From: an uncultured Saprospiraceae bacterium
GTDB taxonomy: Bacteria; Bacteroidota; Bacteroidia; Chitinophagales; Saprospiraceae
DNA length: 63,368 bases
NCBI GenBank assembly: GCA_937997635.1
Contig: CALLFA010000019.1
Coordinates: 1-63,368 of the forward strand
Direction of reading: 5' to 3'
In this document: positions 17,990 to 26,580 of the stretch, piece by piece
How positions within the stretch are numbered: the first letter of the stretch is position 1
Layout: each line of letters starts with the position of its first letter
Made by a program: the position numbers and the translations under genes
The notes under the pieces: generated by a model
Database searches by the model: none
The model's input: the letters and a program-made list of their open reading frames with translations, nothing else
What the model was told of the DNA's origin: nothing

Positions 17990-18928
17990 TTAATGACCAC
18001 TGCTTTTTTGCCTAACAGTTTTTTTCTCCTTTTTTTCCATATGTTTTTTAAAAACTGTCCAACTTGTCTCGTTTGGTCTAGTGTCATCTTTTGGAGGTGC
18101 CGTGTTATACAAAGGATATCTTTCATCAATTATCTTCTGCAAACGTGGCCAGATTTCTGATTTATCAAAGGTGCTAAATCCAGTCGCATTAAAAATCATG
18201 ATGCCAGGTTTTGACCCCATCTCCATCCAGGGAAGCCATTGGGCAACTCTCGTCCAGGCAATATTGGAGTGAGTCAAACTATTGACCTCTGGATCCAACA
18301 TCTCAGCACTTCTATAACTTGAATTAAATATCTCCATAGCGTGGTAGGCACCTCCGACATAAACTTGATAATCGCTCCCTAGAGGATTATCATAAAACAA
18401 AGGAATTTCATCAGCGGAAAAAGTGATGTCCCCATATTGACGCAGCTTCATAGGAGCTACATATTCGCCCGTTTCAGTTTTTTCGTAGCGATAGCCACGC
18501 ATATTCACAGGGTCATTGGCGACGTGTACTATTTCGGACTCTTCACCTGTCCATGGATTAGCCCAAGTATCTATAATCTCATTCGTTTTGGGATCAAGAT
18601 ACATCATGACTTCACGGCTTACACTTTTAAATCCCAAACCTCTGATCTCGTCTTCTACCATGTCGCATTGACGTGTGTTGATGCCGACAAGATTAAATAA
18701 ATGCTTGTCTTTCTCCCCTTCGACTCGACTGTATGCTCGACCTTCCCACATGCCATATCTGGTTTGGCCTTCTATGGTGGTACCACAAGTAGCTTTCATC
18801 CTTGCGAGTATGGCATCTCGACCTTCAAGGATGACTTCCTGGGCATTAACTTGTTGTAAAATACCTATTGATATTATCAATAGAGTGAATAAATATTTCA
18901 TTCGAAAAAATTTAAAGATTTTAATCAT
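17990..18928 (-). CDS. Exported DUF1838 family protein
   Basis: 312 residues from the ATG at 18928, which overlaps the LolA-like gene by 8 nt. A second ATG at 18901 would give a more usual signal peptide (MKYLFTLLI... cleaved after VNA), so that start is equally possible. The DUF1838 signature is clear: SNIAWTRVAQWLPWMEMG, KPGIMIFNATG, and RPNETSWTVFKKHM near the C-terminus. The protein is periplasmic. DUF1838 proteins have no established activity known to me. It is one of three in this window, and the closest in sequence to that at 20912. A role in substrate binding or an initial hydrolytic or oxidative step after uptake is inference. Confidence 0.85.
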   Translation of the reverse strand: MIKIFKFFRMKYLFTLLIISIGILQQVNAQEVILEGRDAILARMKATCGTTIEGQTRYGMWEGRAYSRVEGEKDKHLFNLVGINTRQCDMVEDEIRGLGFKSVSREVMMYLDPKTNEIIDTWANPWTGEESEIVHVANDPVNMRGYRYEKTETGEYVAPMKLRQYGDITFSADEIPLFYDNPLGSDYQVYVGGAYHAMEIFNSSYRSAEMLDPEVNSLTHSNIAWTRVAQWLPWMEMGSKPGIMIFNATGFSTFDKSEIWPRLQKIIDERYPLYNTAPPKDDTRPNETSWTVFKKHMEKKEKKTVRQKSSGH

Positions 18929-19664
18929 CTAAAATAAACAGACTATCTGGTAACTTTTCATTTACGTGAAAATCTGTCCATATAATTTCATTAGTTTTTT
19001 TATTATCGTAAAACAGCTCTACCTTACTTGCTTGCTTCCAAGAATATTCTGGTTTTTGAAAAAATGAAGAGTACAGCCGATGATGCCAGCCACGGGGCGT
19101 ATCAAACGCAACTTTGACAATCTCATAAGTGTCCCGCCTTATATCAAAAAAAGTCTCGCTGCCTACTGGGTCCGTTACCTTTATCGTATGGGTATTAAAA
19201 CCATGTACATGATCTGTACCAAACAAGTCGAGTTGATATCCCTTATCAAACACATGCCTGATCACACCATAACCAAAATTAGAAGCCCACCGCTTAACTG
19301 CTTCTGATTTTTCTTGTTTGCCATGTTGGTCGTATGTATGATTACCGTCATAAGCCAACAGTATAATCGCTTGATTATCTCTATAGGATTCAATTCTGAC
19401 TTTGCCACTAGCTTTGTGAGCATCCCGTTTTTGAGATTCAAATTGTCGGTACATCACGTGCTTCTCATGGTGAAATGTATCCTTTCCTTGATAGAAAGTG
19501 CCATATCCAAACATAGAAAGCGTTTGCGGTCGTTTCCAAAAGTCGCCACCTGCTGCCTCGTGGGCTTTTGACATAATCTCAGTTGCAGACAATGACTTAA
19601 TTTTAGATGTTTGACATGCAGTAGCACCTAGGCACGCAAATATTATGTAAAGGATTGTTTTCAT
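18921..19664 (-). CDS. LolA-like outer-membrane-type lipoprotein
   Basis: 247 residues with a lipoprotein signal (hydrophobic core then LGATAC, Cys about residue 17). The body resembles LolA/LolB-type and 'outer membrane lipoprotein-sorting' folds, an open beta-barrel that holds hydrophobic ligands: an N-terminal helix 'ATEIMSKAHEAAGGDFW', then strands including YGTFYQGKDTFHHEKHV. This is a fold-level resemblance only. Its ATG overlaps the MFS stop by 4 nt, and its end overlaps the next DUF1838 start. It may carry a lipophilic substrate between membranes. Confidence 0.6.
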   Translation of the reverse strand: MKTILYIIFACLGATACQTSKIKSLSATEIMSKAHEAAGGDFWKRPQTLSMFGYGTFYQGKDTFHHEKHVMYRQFESQKRDAHKASGKVRIESYRDNQAIILLAYDGNHTYDQHGKQEKSEAVKRWASNFGYGVIRHVFDKGYQLDLFGTDHVHGFNTHTIKVTDPVGSETFFDIRRDTYEIVKVAFDTPRGWHHRLYSSFFQKPEYSWKQASKVELFYDNKKTNEIIWTDFHVNEKLPDSLFILDD

Positions 19665-20908
19665 TTATCTGGAGATGTAATGCTAGGAATAAAAATATGA
19701 ATAATCATTACAGACAAAATATGCAACAGTGACACAATGACAAACACAGGTACATAAGAGATATTGTCAATCAACCAACCAATCACGGGTGTAAACAACA
19801 TGGCCCCAAAACTTCCTGCAGATCCTGTAATACCCCATATCGTACCCACATCCTTAGCACGAAACATATCTACTGGAAGAGTAAACATAGATGATTGTTT
19901 GAATTGTGTACTAAATAGAGCCAATGAAATGAATGCAATGGAAGCCGTAGCACTATCTGTGTACAGACATAGAAGTACTGGCAAAACAAATATCGCCCCT
20001 ATCCACATAATGAGTTTTCTGGATGCATCCAGTGACATCCCTCTATTCATCAGCCAACTGCCCGACCACCCACCTGCGACACTTCCGATATCGGCTGCTA
20101 AAAAAGGAATCCAAGCAAACAATCCAATTGCCTTTAGGTCAAACCCTTTCATATCGACAAGAAAACTGGGAAGCCAAAAAATAAAAAAGTAGAATGATCC
20201 GTCAGATACAAATCTTGCCAAGCTCAGACCCCACAATTCTCGATTTGACAAATAAGATTTCCAGTCTAATTTTTCTGAAATAAGTGTTTCTTGAATTTTA
20301 GGTAATTGTGTCCTCTCCTCGGGGGATAATTTTGGATGTACTTCAGGCTCATAATATACTTTTTGCCAAAGAAATAACCACAGGAAACCAATCAATCCAG
20401 TAATCACAAATGCCATCCGCCAGCCAACAGAATAGATAAGAAAGGCCATCAGCGGAGGAGCAATGACCGCCCCAAGTCCAGGCCCCATATTGAGTATGCC
20501 CGTCGCTTTCGTCCTCTCTTTCTCTGGAAACCATCTAGCTATGGCTTTCATTGCAGTAGGAAAATTGGCTGCCTCTCCTACGCCAAGTAAAAATCTAAGC
20601 CCAACAAAACTATAGAACCCTCTGCCAAGCGCATGAGCCACACTAGCAACAGACCACCAGACCACAGCAAATGAAAATCCATTTTTGATGCCAATTCGAT
20701 CGACGATAGATCCTGAGAGAACCTGCATGATGGCATAAGACAATAGAAAGGAAGACACAATCCAGCCATATTGCTCATTCGTAATACCAAGGTCCTCCTT
20801 GATGAAAGGAGCTGCCACAGACAACGCTTGTCTGTCAATATAATTAATAGTGGTTGCAATGAATATTGTGCCTATGATCCACCAGCGAGTTCCTTTCCAA
20901 TAATGCAC
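19661..20908 (-). CDS. MFS transporter, anion:cation symporter (ACS) type
   Basis: 415 residues, about 12 transmembrane helices. The N-terminus ATTINYIDRQALSVAAPFI and the loops GSIVDRIGIKNGFSF and GVGEAANFPTAMKAIARWFPEKER are characteristic of the ACS branch, which takes up hexuronates, galactonate and other organic anions with protons. The start codon is GTG at 20908, 3 nt after the upstream DUF1838 gene. It overlaps the LolA-like gene by ATGA. The transporter probably brings a carboxylated substrate into the cytoplasm after passage through the receptor at 21899. Confidence 0.9.
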   Translation of the reverse strand: MHYWKGTRWWIIGTIFIATTINYIDRQALSVAAPFIKEDLGITNEQYGWIVSSFLLSYAIMQVLSGSIVDRIGIKNGFSFAVVWWSVASVAHALGRGFYSFVGLRFLLGVGEAANFPTAMKAIARWFPEKERTKATGILNMGPGLGAVIAPPLMAFLIYSVGWRMAFVITGLIGFLWLFLWQKVYYEPEVHPKLSPEERTQLPKIQETLISEKLDWKSYLSNRELWGLSLARFVSDGSFYFFIFWLPSFLVDMKGFDLKAIGLFAWIPFLAADIGSVAGGWSGSWLMNRGMSLDASRKLIMWIGAIFVLPVLLCLYTDSATASIAFISLALFSTQFKQSSMFTLPVDMFRAKDVGTIWGITGSAGSFGAMLFTPVIGWLIDNISYVPVFVIVSLLHILSVMIIHIFIPSITSPDK

Positions 20909-20911
20909 AAA

Positions 20912-21829
20912 TTATTTGGGGTTCAATTTTTTAAAATAGGTCCAGCTGGTCTCGTTTGGTTTGGTCATTGTTAAAGGTGCATGTCTGTATTCTGGTTTAT
21001 GGGACATAACATACTCTGTCAACACCTTAGGCATGAGATCATAATCCTCCTCCATCAGTTTATAGCCAGCACCTTGATACACCAAGTTCCCTTGTCTTTG
21101 TCCCATTCTCATCCATGGTAGCCAAGGGCCAATGCGTGTCCAGCTGATGGTGGAGGGCACACTATTCAACTCAGGATTATTGATGTCTTTTTCAGAAAAG
21201 AAAAATTGAAACAACTCTGTCGCTTCATACAAATCTGACTGAGCATTATCTGGATACGCCTCCACGGTCAACGGAGAAGGATATGCTAGAAATATATCTG
21301 CATTCATACATATCATATCGTCTCCATAGGTATTATGATTAACTCCCCAAGGACCATATTTACCTTGTAATTTTTGTTCTTGATTAACTGGAGAATTCCA
21401 TACGTGAACCACATCGACAACTTCTTTGGTATATGGATTCTCAAATTTTTCTAAAACTTCACCAGTGACAAGATCAGTATACAGTAAGACTTCATTCGTT
21501 AATAATTGATAGTCGTATTCGTCAACTTTGACATTTCTGGCAATGTTGTACATCTCATATCCCATCAATGGTTTATCCCTTTCTCCTTCTACAAATCCGT
21601 ATATTTTTCCGTTAGCATAAAAGATCACTTCGTCCTCAGGATCCAACGAGCCTCTGACTTTAACAAATGCCAACAAATTGTCCTTGGGATCATCAAGATC
21701 TAAATCCAAAGAGACTTGTTGGTTTATAGCACTAGTTGGAATTTCGTCTATGACTCCTTGAGTATGCTTGCAACCAACAAGTATACTGACAAGCAGATAA
21801 AAAAGCACATATTTAGTCATAGTCAACAT
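20912..21829 (-). CDS. DUF1838 family lipoprotein
   Basis: 305 residues. A lipobox LVGC follows a hydrophobic stretch, so the mature protein begins at about Cys20. DUF1838 motifs: FYANGKIYGFVEGERDKPL, EVLLYTDLVTGEVLEKFENP, STISWTRIGPWLPWMRMG and the C-terminal PNETSWTYFKKLNP. It lies directly after the TonB-dependent receptor (69 nt) and before the ACS transporter. The protein is likely anchored in the periplasm facing the receptor, which fits early handling of the imported compound. Activity unknown. Confidence 0.87.
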   Translation of the reverse strand: MLTMTKYVLFYLLVSILVGCKHTQGVIDEIPTSAINQQVSLDLDLDDPKDNLLAFVKVRGSLDPEDEVIFYANGKIYGFVEGERDKPLMGYEMYNIARNVKVDEYDYQLLTNEVLLYTDLVTGEVLEKFENPYTKEVVDVVHVWNSPVNQEQKLQGKYGPWGVNHNTYGDDMICMNADIFLAYPSPLTVEAYPDNAQSDLYEATELFQFFFSEKDINNPELNSVPSTISWTRIGPWLPWMRMGQRQGNLVYQGAGYKLMEEDYDLMPKVLTEYVMSHKPEYRHAPLTMTKPNETSWTYFKKLNPK

Positions 21830-21898
21830 TCAGATAGATCCTTCACAGTACGAAGTGATCTTATTTATAACGAAAAAACTAACAGTTACAATTTGTCA

Positions 21899-24586
21899 TC
21901 AAAAATCATATCCAACCGTCAATAATACTCTTCTTGGAATTTGGATAATACCAAAACCCAATACACCATTAAAATCTGGCGTCCTTTGTCTTTGGATAAG
22001 TAAATCGTCTGTCGTGCTACCGAGCACTAACTGTTGTACTCCATTGGAGTCAAATAAATTTTTCACTCTAAGGCCAACTTTTATTCCAGAGTTATTACCC
22101 AACCCAAATCTGTAAAAGACATTGGCATTACTCACAGTTAGGTCAGGAGTCTCGTACAAATTTAATGCAGTAGCGAAACGTCCAGCATAATGTACCATAT
22201 CATAGGAGATTCCAAAATTCTTAATGTTGTAGCCTGCAACAAATGATAAAATCATGTTGGGAGTATTGTGTACTCTATTGCCAGTCACATCAACAGCGAA
22301 TCTCTGAGCACTTTGATCGATTGTCACCAAGTCCAGTCCAAATAAATTATCTATATCTGCTGCTGGAACCGGAGGCGTCGTCTCATCGTTATCAGCATCA
22401 ACATTGTCTATGGCTATCTGGAATCCGTCAAACTCGGACTCTTGTAGTGTTAATGCCCCTCTAAGTAATAAGCCTTTGACTGCCTGAGGCGCAAATGTCA
22501 ATTGAAGTTCAGCTCCGCGTACTAAATTAGTCCCTACAGGTCTTGGAACAAATGTCTGTCCAGTCGTTGCATTAGGATCAAATACTGTAGCTACTCGATT
22601 ATTAATCTGCGTATTGAATATACCGAAGTCAATACCAAGATCTCCTACACCAAATCGAACGCCAAGTTCTGAGTTTATAACTATTTCATCCTTTTCAGGA
22701 AGTGGAGTTGCTAATCCAACAGTAGGTAAAGAAAATGCTCTGACGAAGCTACCATAAATCGCAGATCTTGGGCCTAGCAAATAATTAAGACCAATGGAAC
22801 CTGAAAAATTAGAGAAGTCTAATTCATTTTCTATTAATTCACTTGGATCATAATCTATGCCTCCAGCTGCTTCTGGATCATTGTTAAAAAATCCTGTCAT
22901 CTGGTCAAAACGAACACCGACATTTATTCTCAATTTATCTTTAATCACAACTTCGTCTCCAGCATAAATACCCAGAACATTTTCTTCTTGGTGAGATGTC
23001 GTTGTCGAGAGCGAGAATCTTGTTTGTGGCGGCGTACCCGGAGGGCCAAACCAGCCGTAAGTCGGTCTAGGATCAACAGTTGAAGTGTAAAAATGCAAAC
23101 CTCCAAATCTATCATAAATGGCCTTACTATAATACACACCTATATTAAACAGGTGCTTCACAGAAGAATCAGCTCCTGCAGAGATCAGTAGTCGCGTGTC
23201 ATTTATAAAATCTCTTATGTCACCAATCGAGTTAGCATTAAGACGCAAAATATTAGAATCAAAATTATAGAATGTAGAGAGCGAAATTTCATTCTGATCT
23301 CTCCATTCGTAGCTGCTTAGTCTGAATTTTTCGACAAGTGTTACATTATCACTCAATCGAATCTCTGCACTCAATCCAGCTAATCCACCGAGTACTTCTT
23401 CTCTATTGTCTCTGGCTTGATTTTGAATAATTTCATTTCCATTTACATCTAATAGAGGTGAGGTAAATTGTAGGGGTGCAAATACGCTTGATCGCAACAC
23501 AGAATTAAAATTTAATTGTGTATTGTCTGGATAAAAGGTATTGCTGTTGTCCCAACCAGCTGCCAATTCTCCTGTACCTAGATCAAATGGACTATCCGTC
23601 AAATTGTTGAATTCATTATTACTAACGATGCCATATAATTTGAGGTCAAAATTGTCAGAGACAGGAAACTCAATATTTGCGCTTATCTGACCACCTTTGT
23701 CTTTAACAGCCCATTCTTTGTAGCCTGAATCTTCCATCAGATAACCTCCGATGCTATATTTAATGCCTCCTTCTAAAGGGCCACTGACATTAAAGTCAAC
23801 ACGGTAGTCCAAATCACCTTCGAATGGGTGCCCGTCATTGACCACATTATTAAATCGTGTAAATGAAATGGCGCCTTCGGTCTTATCTCCACCTGATCTT
23901 TGGATCAAATTGACAGCACCCGCACCAGCTGCTCTACCAAATAATGTCGCTCCACTTCCTCTCACTACCTCTACCCGCTCAATAGTATTGTCAAACGCAA
24001 GATACTCTGTCGTACCCGCTGATCTTGATGCAAAACCATTTAAAGGCAATCCGTCCAGTAAAGTAGTGACATATGTATTGCCAGAAGGAAATCCTCTGAT
24101 GTTATAGTTGGATTTCCGACCTTGACTATTCTCCACAGTAACACCTGGAGAGTTCACAAGTGCCTCAGCTACTGACTCAGGCTGGATAGATCTCAATTCT
24201 TCAGACCCGATCGTTGTAATGGATGTCGTCGTCTGTATTTTACGGACAGGTTGTCGAGTTGCTGTAACGACAATATCTGAAAAAGTAGTGACATCGGGAT
24301 TAACCGTGACATTCAGTACAGACCCATTCACTAATTCTTCTTTTGTAGTAAGCCCTACGTAGCTAAATACCAACACATCTCCATCATTAGCCTCTACGGA
24401 GTAGTTGCCGTTGATGTCTGTAATGGTACCTGTGCCTGTGCCTTTGATAACGACAGAGGCGCCGACTAGTTCTTCGCCAGTATCGTTAATGACTTTGCCA
24501 CTGACTGTTTGCTGAGCAATTGAGAAGACACCCATACTCAGCATAAGGATGGCTATTCCTAAAAATTTTACGATATAACTTTTCAT
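21899..24586 (-). CDS. TonB-dependent outer membrane receptor with CarboxypepD_reg-like domain
   Basis: 895 residues. A signal peptide (cleavage about 25) is followed by a carboxypeptidase-regulatory-like domain (about 27-110, VSGKVINDTGEELVGASVVIKG), a plug domain (about 115-230, with TLLDGLPLNG and ERVEVVRGSGATLFG), and a beta-barrel to the terminal aromatic VGYDF. No SusD-like partner is next to it, so it is not a polysaccharide SusCD system; a small or amphipathic substrate is more likely. It is the first gene of the minus operon, and its start lies 28 nt below the operator at 24615-24651. Induction by the pathway substrate is expected. Confidence 0.95.
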   Translation of the reverse strand: MKSYIVKFLGIAILMLSMGVFSIAQQTVSGKVINDTGEELVGASVVIKGTGTGTITDINGNYSVEANDGDVLVFSYVGLTTKEELVNGSVLNVTVNPDVTTFSDIVVTATRQPVRKIQTTTSITTIGSEELRSIQPESVAEALVNSPGVTVENSQGRKSNYNIRGFPSGNTYVTTLLDGLPLNGFASRSAGTTEYLAFDNTIERVEVVRGSGATLFGRAAGAGAVNLIQRSGGDKTEGAISFTRFNNVVNDGHPFEGDLDYRVDFNVSGPLEGGIKYSIGGYLMEDSGYKEWAVKDKGGQISANIEFPVSDNFDLKLYGIVSNNEFNNLTDSPFDLGTGELAAGWDNSNTFYPDNTQLNFNSVLRSSVFAPLQFTSPLLDVNGNEIIQNQARDNREEVLGGLAGLSAEIRLSDNVTLVEKFRLSSYEWRDQNEISLSTFYNFDSNILRLNANSIGDIRDFINDTRLLISAGADSSVKHLFNIGVYYSKAIYDRFGGLHFYTSTVDPRPTYGWFGPPGTPPQTRFSLSTTTSHQEENVLGIYAGDEVVIKDKLRINVGVRFDQMTGFFNNDPEAAGGIDYDPSELIENELDFSNFSGSIGLNYLLGPRSAIYGSFVRAFSLPTVGLATPLPEKDEIVINSELGVRFGVGDLGIDFGIFNTQINNRVATVFDPNATTGQTFVPRPVGTNLVRGAELQLTFAPQAVKGLLLRGALTLQESEFDGFQIAIDNVDADNDETTPPVPAADIDNLFGLDLVTIDQSAQRFAVDVTGNRVHNTPNMILSFVAGYNIKNFGISYDMVHYAGRFATALNLYETPDLTVSNANVFYRFGLGNNSGIKVGLRVKNLFDSNGVQQLVLGSTTDDLLIQRQRTPDFNGVLGFGIIQIPRRVLLTVGYDF

Positions 24587-24614
24587 AGATAATTTTATTT
24601 GCGCTCTAAAAATA

Positions 24615-24651
24615 ATAATTAACTTTATTAATCATTAACTCTATTAACTAT
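24615..24651. promoter_or_regulatory. Double operator between divergent operons (copy 2)
   Basis: Two adjacent inverted repeats RTTAA-N5-TTAAY: ATTAA-N5-TTAAT at 24618-24632 and ATTAA-N5-TTAAC at 24634-24648, with the same 16-bp spacing as the element at 8104-8140. TATTTTTT at 24649-24656 occupies the same relative position as TATTTTTA at 8138 and may be the -7 box for the rightward operon. The start codons lie 28 nt to the right (24680) and 28 nt to the left (24586). Local AT-richness makes single half-sites common by chance; the conserved spacing and number are what supports it. Confidence 0.7.
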
Positions 24652-24679
24652 TTTTTTTAAATTTGGAAAAAATAATTTT

Positions 24680-25192
24680 ATGGCATTACAAATATTTCCC
24701 AAACATACGGGTGTCTGGGAAGGGACATACACCAGGATAGAACCAAATGGTGATATCAGAGATAAATGGAATTCTAAGCTGACCATTAGATGGGATGGTG
24801 ACAAGGAATATCACCAAGTCAACGAATATACTTGGGATGATGGACACTACGAGTGTCACGATTTTGGCATATGCCAATTCAACGAAAAAGATGAATTGAT
24901 ATTCGATAATCCCAGAATCAAAGGCAAAGCTTGGGAAACTGAAAATAGTGTCGTCCTTACATGGACATATATAGATAGACCTGGGTCTAAACTGTTTGAA
25001 ATTATTGATCTGATTGGACCAGAAGATAAACACAGAATCAGATGTTGGAAATGGGCGCAAGGAGATGAATTTCTAGGTCTTACCATGATAAACGAGCACC
25101 AAACCAAAACGCAAGAAGAAGTAGATCCTAAATTTTGGCATGACCTACCAAATTTACGAACAAACGGTCAACCATCCAGATCAGATAAATAA
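24680..25192 (+). CDS. DUF3598-like / lipocalin-like protein
   Basis: 170 residues, no signal peptide, strand-rich with many Trp. The opening FPKHTGVWEGTYTRIEPNGD matches the start of DUF3598-type proteins ('..LGVWEGSFTR..P.G'), a lipocalin-like fold. The later segments YECHDFGICQFNEKDELIFDN and VVLTWTYIDRPG look like successive barrel strands. It is the first gene of the long plus operon, directly under the operator. A cytoplasmic binding protein or small cyclase/isomerase for a hydrophobic ligand is possible; nothing in the sequence fixes the activity. Confidence 0.55.
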   Translation: MALQIFPKHTGVWEGTYTRIEPNGDIRDKWNSKLTIRWDGDKEYHQVNEYTWDDGHYECHDFGICQFNEKDELIFDNPRIKGKAWETENSVVLTWTYIDRPGSKLFEIIDLIGPEDKHRIRCWKWAQGDEFLGLTMINEHQTKTQEEVDPKFWHDLPNLRTNGQPSRSDK

Positions 25193-25199
25193 GTTAACT

Positions 25200-26462
25200 A
25201 TGGGTATGACCATCACAGAAAAAATAATGGCTCACAATAGTGGTCGAGATCAGGTAAAACCTGGAGAATTGGTATGGGTAGATGTAGAATCTGTGATGAC
25301 TATGGACTATCTAGGCAAGACCTGTTTTGAAAAATTCAGATCCCTTGGACCATCAGAAGTCTTTGATAAAGATAAAGTAATCTGCGTATCAGACCATCTG
25401 GTGCCTCCGCCAAATCAAAAATTTGCGACCATGCTCAACGAATGGCGTGAAGTAGTCAGACAACATGACATCACTCATTTTTATGATTTAGGCAGACAAG
25501 GAATTGCACATCAAATAATGGTCGAGCAAGGGCACGTATTGCCAGGTAAAATCAGCATCGGTACAGATTCTCATGCCAATACTTACGGAGCTGTCGGAGC
25601 TGTCGGCAATGCTGTAGGAGTCACAGATGCCGCTGTCGCTATGGCTACTGGTAAAGCATGGTTCAGAGTACCAGAGGCAGTTAAGTTTCACATTACTGGA
25701 GTATGGCAACCTTGGGTGATGGCCAAAGATCTTAGCCTACACATCATGGGAATGATGCACTGGAACGGTCACCTCATCTACAAAACATTAGAATTCACTG
25801 GACCAGCCATAGACTCACTAGACATGGCAGGTCGAATGACATTGTGCAATATGACCGTTGATCTAGGTGCAAAAAACGGCATCATCAAGCCAGATCAAAC
25901 GACCAAAACGTATCTCGAAGGTGTCGCCAAAGGTGAGTGGGAGATGATAGAAAGTGATGCGGATGCACAATACGAAGAGGTCTACGAAATTGACATTAAT
26001 GATCTTGCTCCTACCGTTGCCTTACCTGATAAATTAGACGACACTGTTACGGTCGATCAACTAGTAGGTACAAAATTCAATAAAGCCTTTGTCGGGACAT
26101 GCACAAACGGAAGATTAGAAGATATCGAAGTCATCGCTAGAATTCTCAAAGACAAGCAAGTCCATAGAGATGTGAACATGATCTTAGTACCAGCTAGCCA
26201 GACTGTGTATTTGGAAGCACTTCAAGCTGGACATTTGGAAACATTGATCAAGGCGGGTGTCGCCATTGATACTCCAAGTTGTGCAGCCTGCGCTGGCATC
26301 CATACTGGCGTGGCAGGAGATGGAGATATAGTTCTGTCCGCAGGTAATAGGAATATGAAAGGTAGGATGGGAAGTAAAAATGCCCAAATTTATTTGAGTT
26401 CACCAGCGGTGGTAGCAGCTTCAGCTCTTAAGGGTGTTATCTCAGACCCAAGAAATTTATAG
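25200..26462 (+). CDS. Aconitase-family dehydratase, large subunit (second copy)
   Basis: 420 residues from the ATG at 25200; an in-frame ATG at 25140 would overlap the previous gene by 53 nt and add a non-family leader. [4Fe-4S] ligands are present: FVGTCTNGRLED and SCAACAG. Other motifs: VSDHLVPPPNQ and GTDSHANTYGAVGAVGNAVGVTD. It is clearly distinct from the copy at 4986. Its presumed small subunit at 27922 is separated from it by a tiny lipoprotein and an amine oxidase gene, an unusual arrangement. An imperfect operator-like sequence (GATAA-N5-TTAAC, 25184-25198) lies just before the start. Probable role: hydration of a dicarboxylate different from that of the first pair. Confidence 0.87.
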   Translation: MGMTITEKIMAHNSGRDQVKPGELVWVDVESVMTMDYLGKTCFEKFRSLGPSEVFDKDKVICVSDHLVPPPNQKFATMLNEWREVVRQHDITHFYDLGRQGIAHQIMVEQGHVLPGKISIGTDSHANTYGAVGAVGNAVGVTDAAVAMATGKAWFRVPEAVKFHITGVWQPWVMAKDLSLHIMGMMHWNGHLIYKTLEFTGPAIDSLDMAGRMTLCNMTVDLGAKNGIIKPDQTTKTYLEGVAKGEWEMIESDADAQYEEVYEIDINDLAPTVALPDKLDDTVTVDQLVGTKFNKAFVGTCTNGRLEDIEVIARILKDKQVHRDVNMILVPASQTVYLEALQAGHLETLIKAGVAIDTPSCAACAGIHTGVAGDGDIVLSAGNRNMKGRMGSKNAQIYLSSPAVVAASALKGVISDPRNL

Positions 26463-26463
26463 C

Positions 26464-26580
26464 ATGAATATGATTCGATTTGCATTTAACATTCAGCTTC
26501 TATTCATGATAATAATGACAAGTTGTAACAATGCAATCGATGATTTATTGACTTCCATATTGACTGATGACATAGAGTGA
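26464..26580 (+). CDS. Small lipoprotein, 38 residues
   Basis: An ATG at 26464, 1 nt after the large-subunit stop, opens a 38-codon frame. It encodes a hydrophobic leader ending IIMTSC, a plausible lipobox, then a short acidic tail of 17 residues (NNAIDDLLTSILTDDIE). The TGA stop overlaps the GTG start of the amine oxidase (GTGA), a typical translational-coupling junction. It may be a real tiny lipoprotein or mainly a coupling leader peptide. I know of no family for it. Confidence 0.55.
   Translation: MNMIRFAFNIQLLFMIIMTSCNNAIDDLLTSILTDDIE

Noticed and set aside
17938-18129. 63-codon frame overlapping the end of the DUF1838 gene
   Set aside because: It is a frame-shifted copy of the well-supported gene at 17990.
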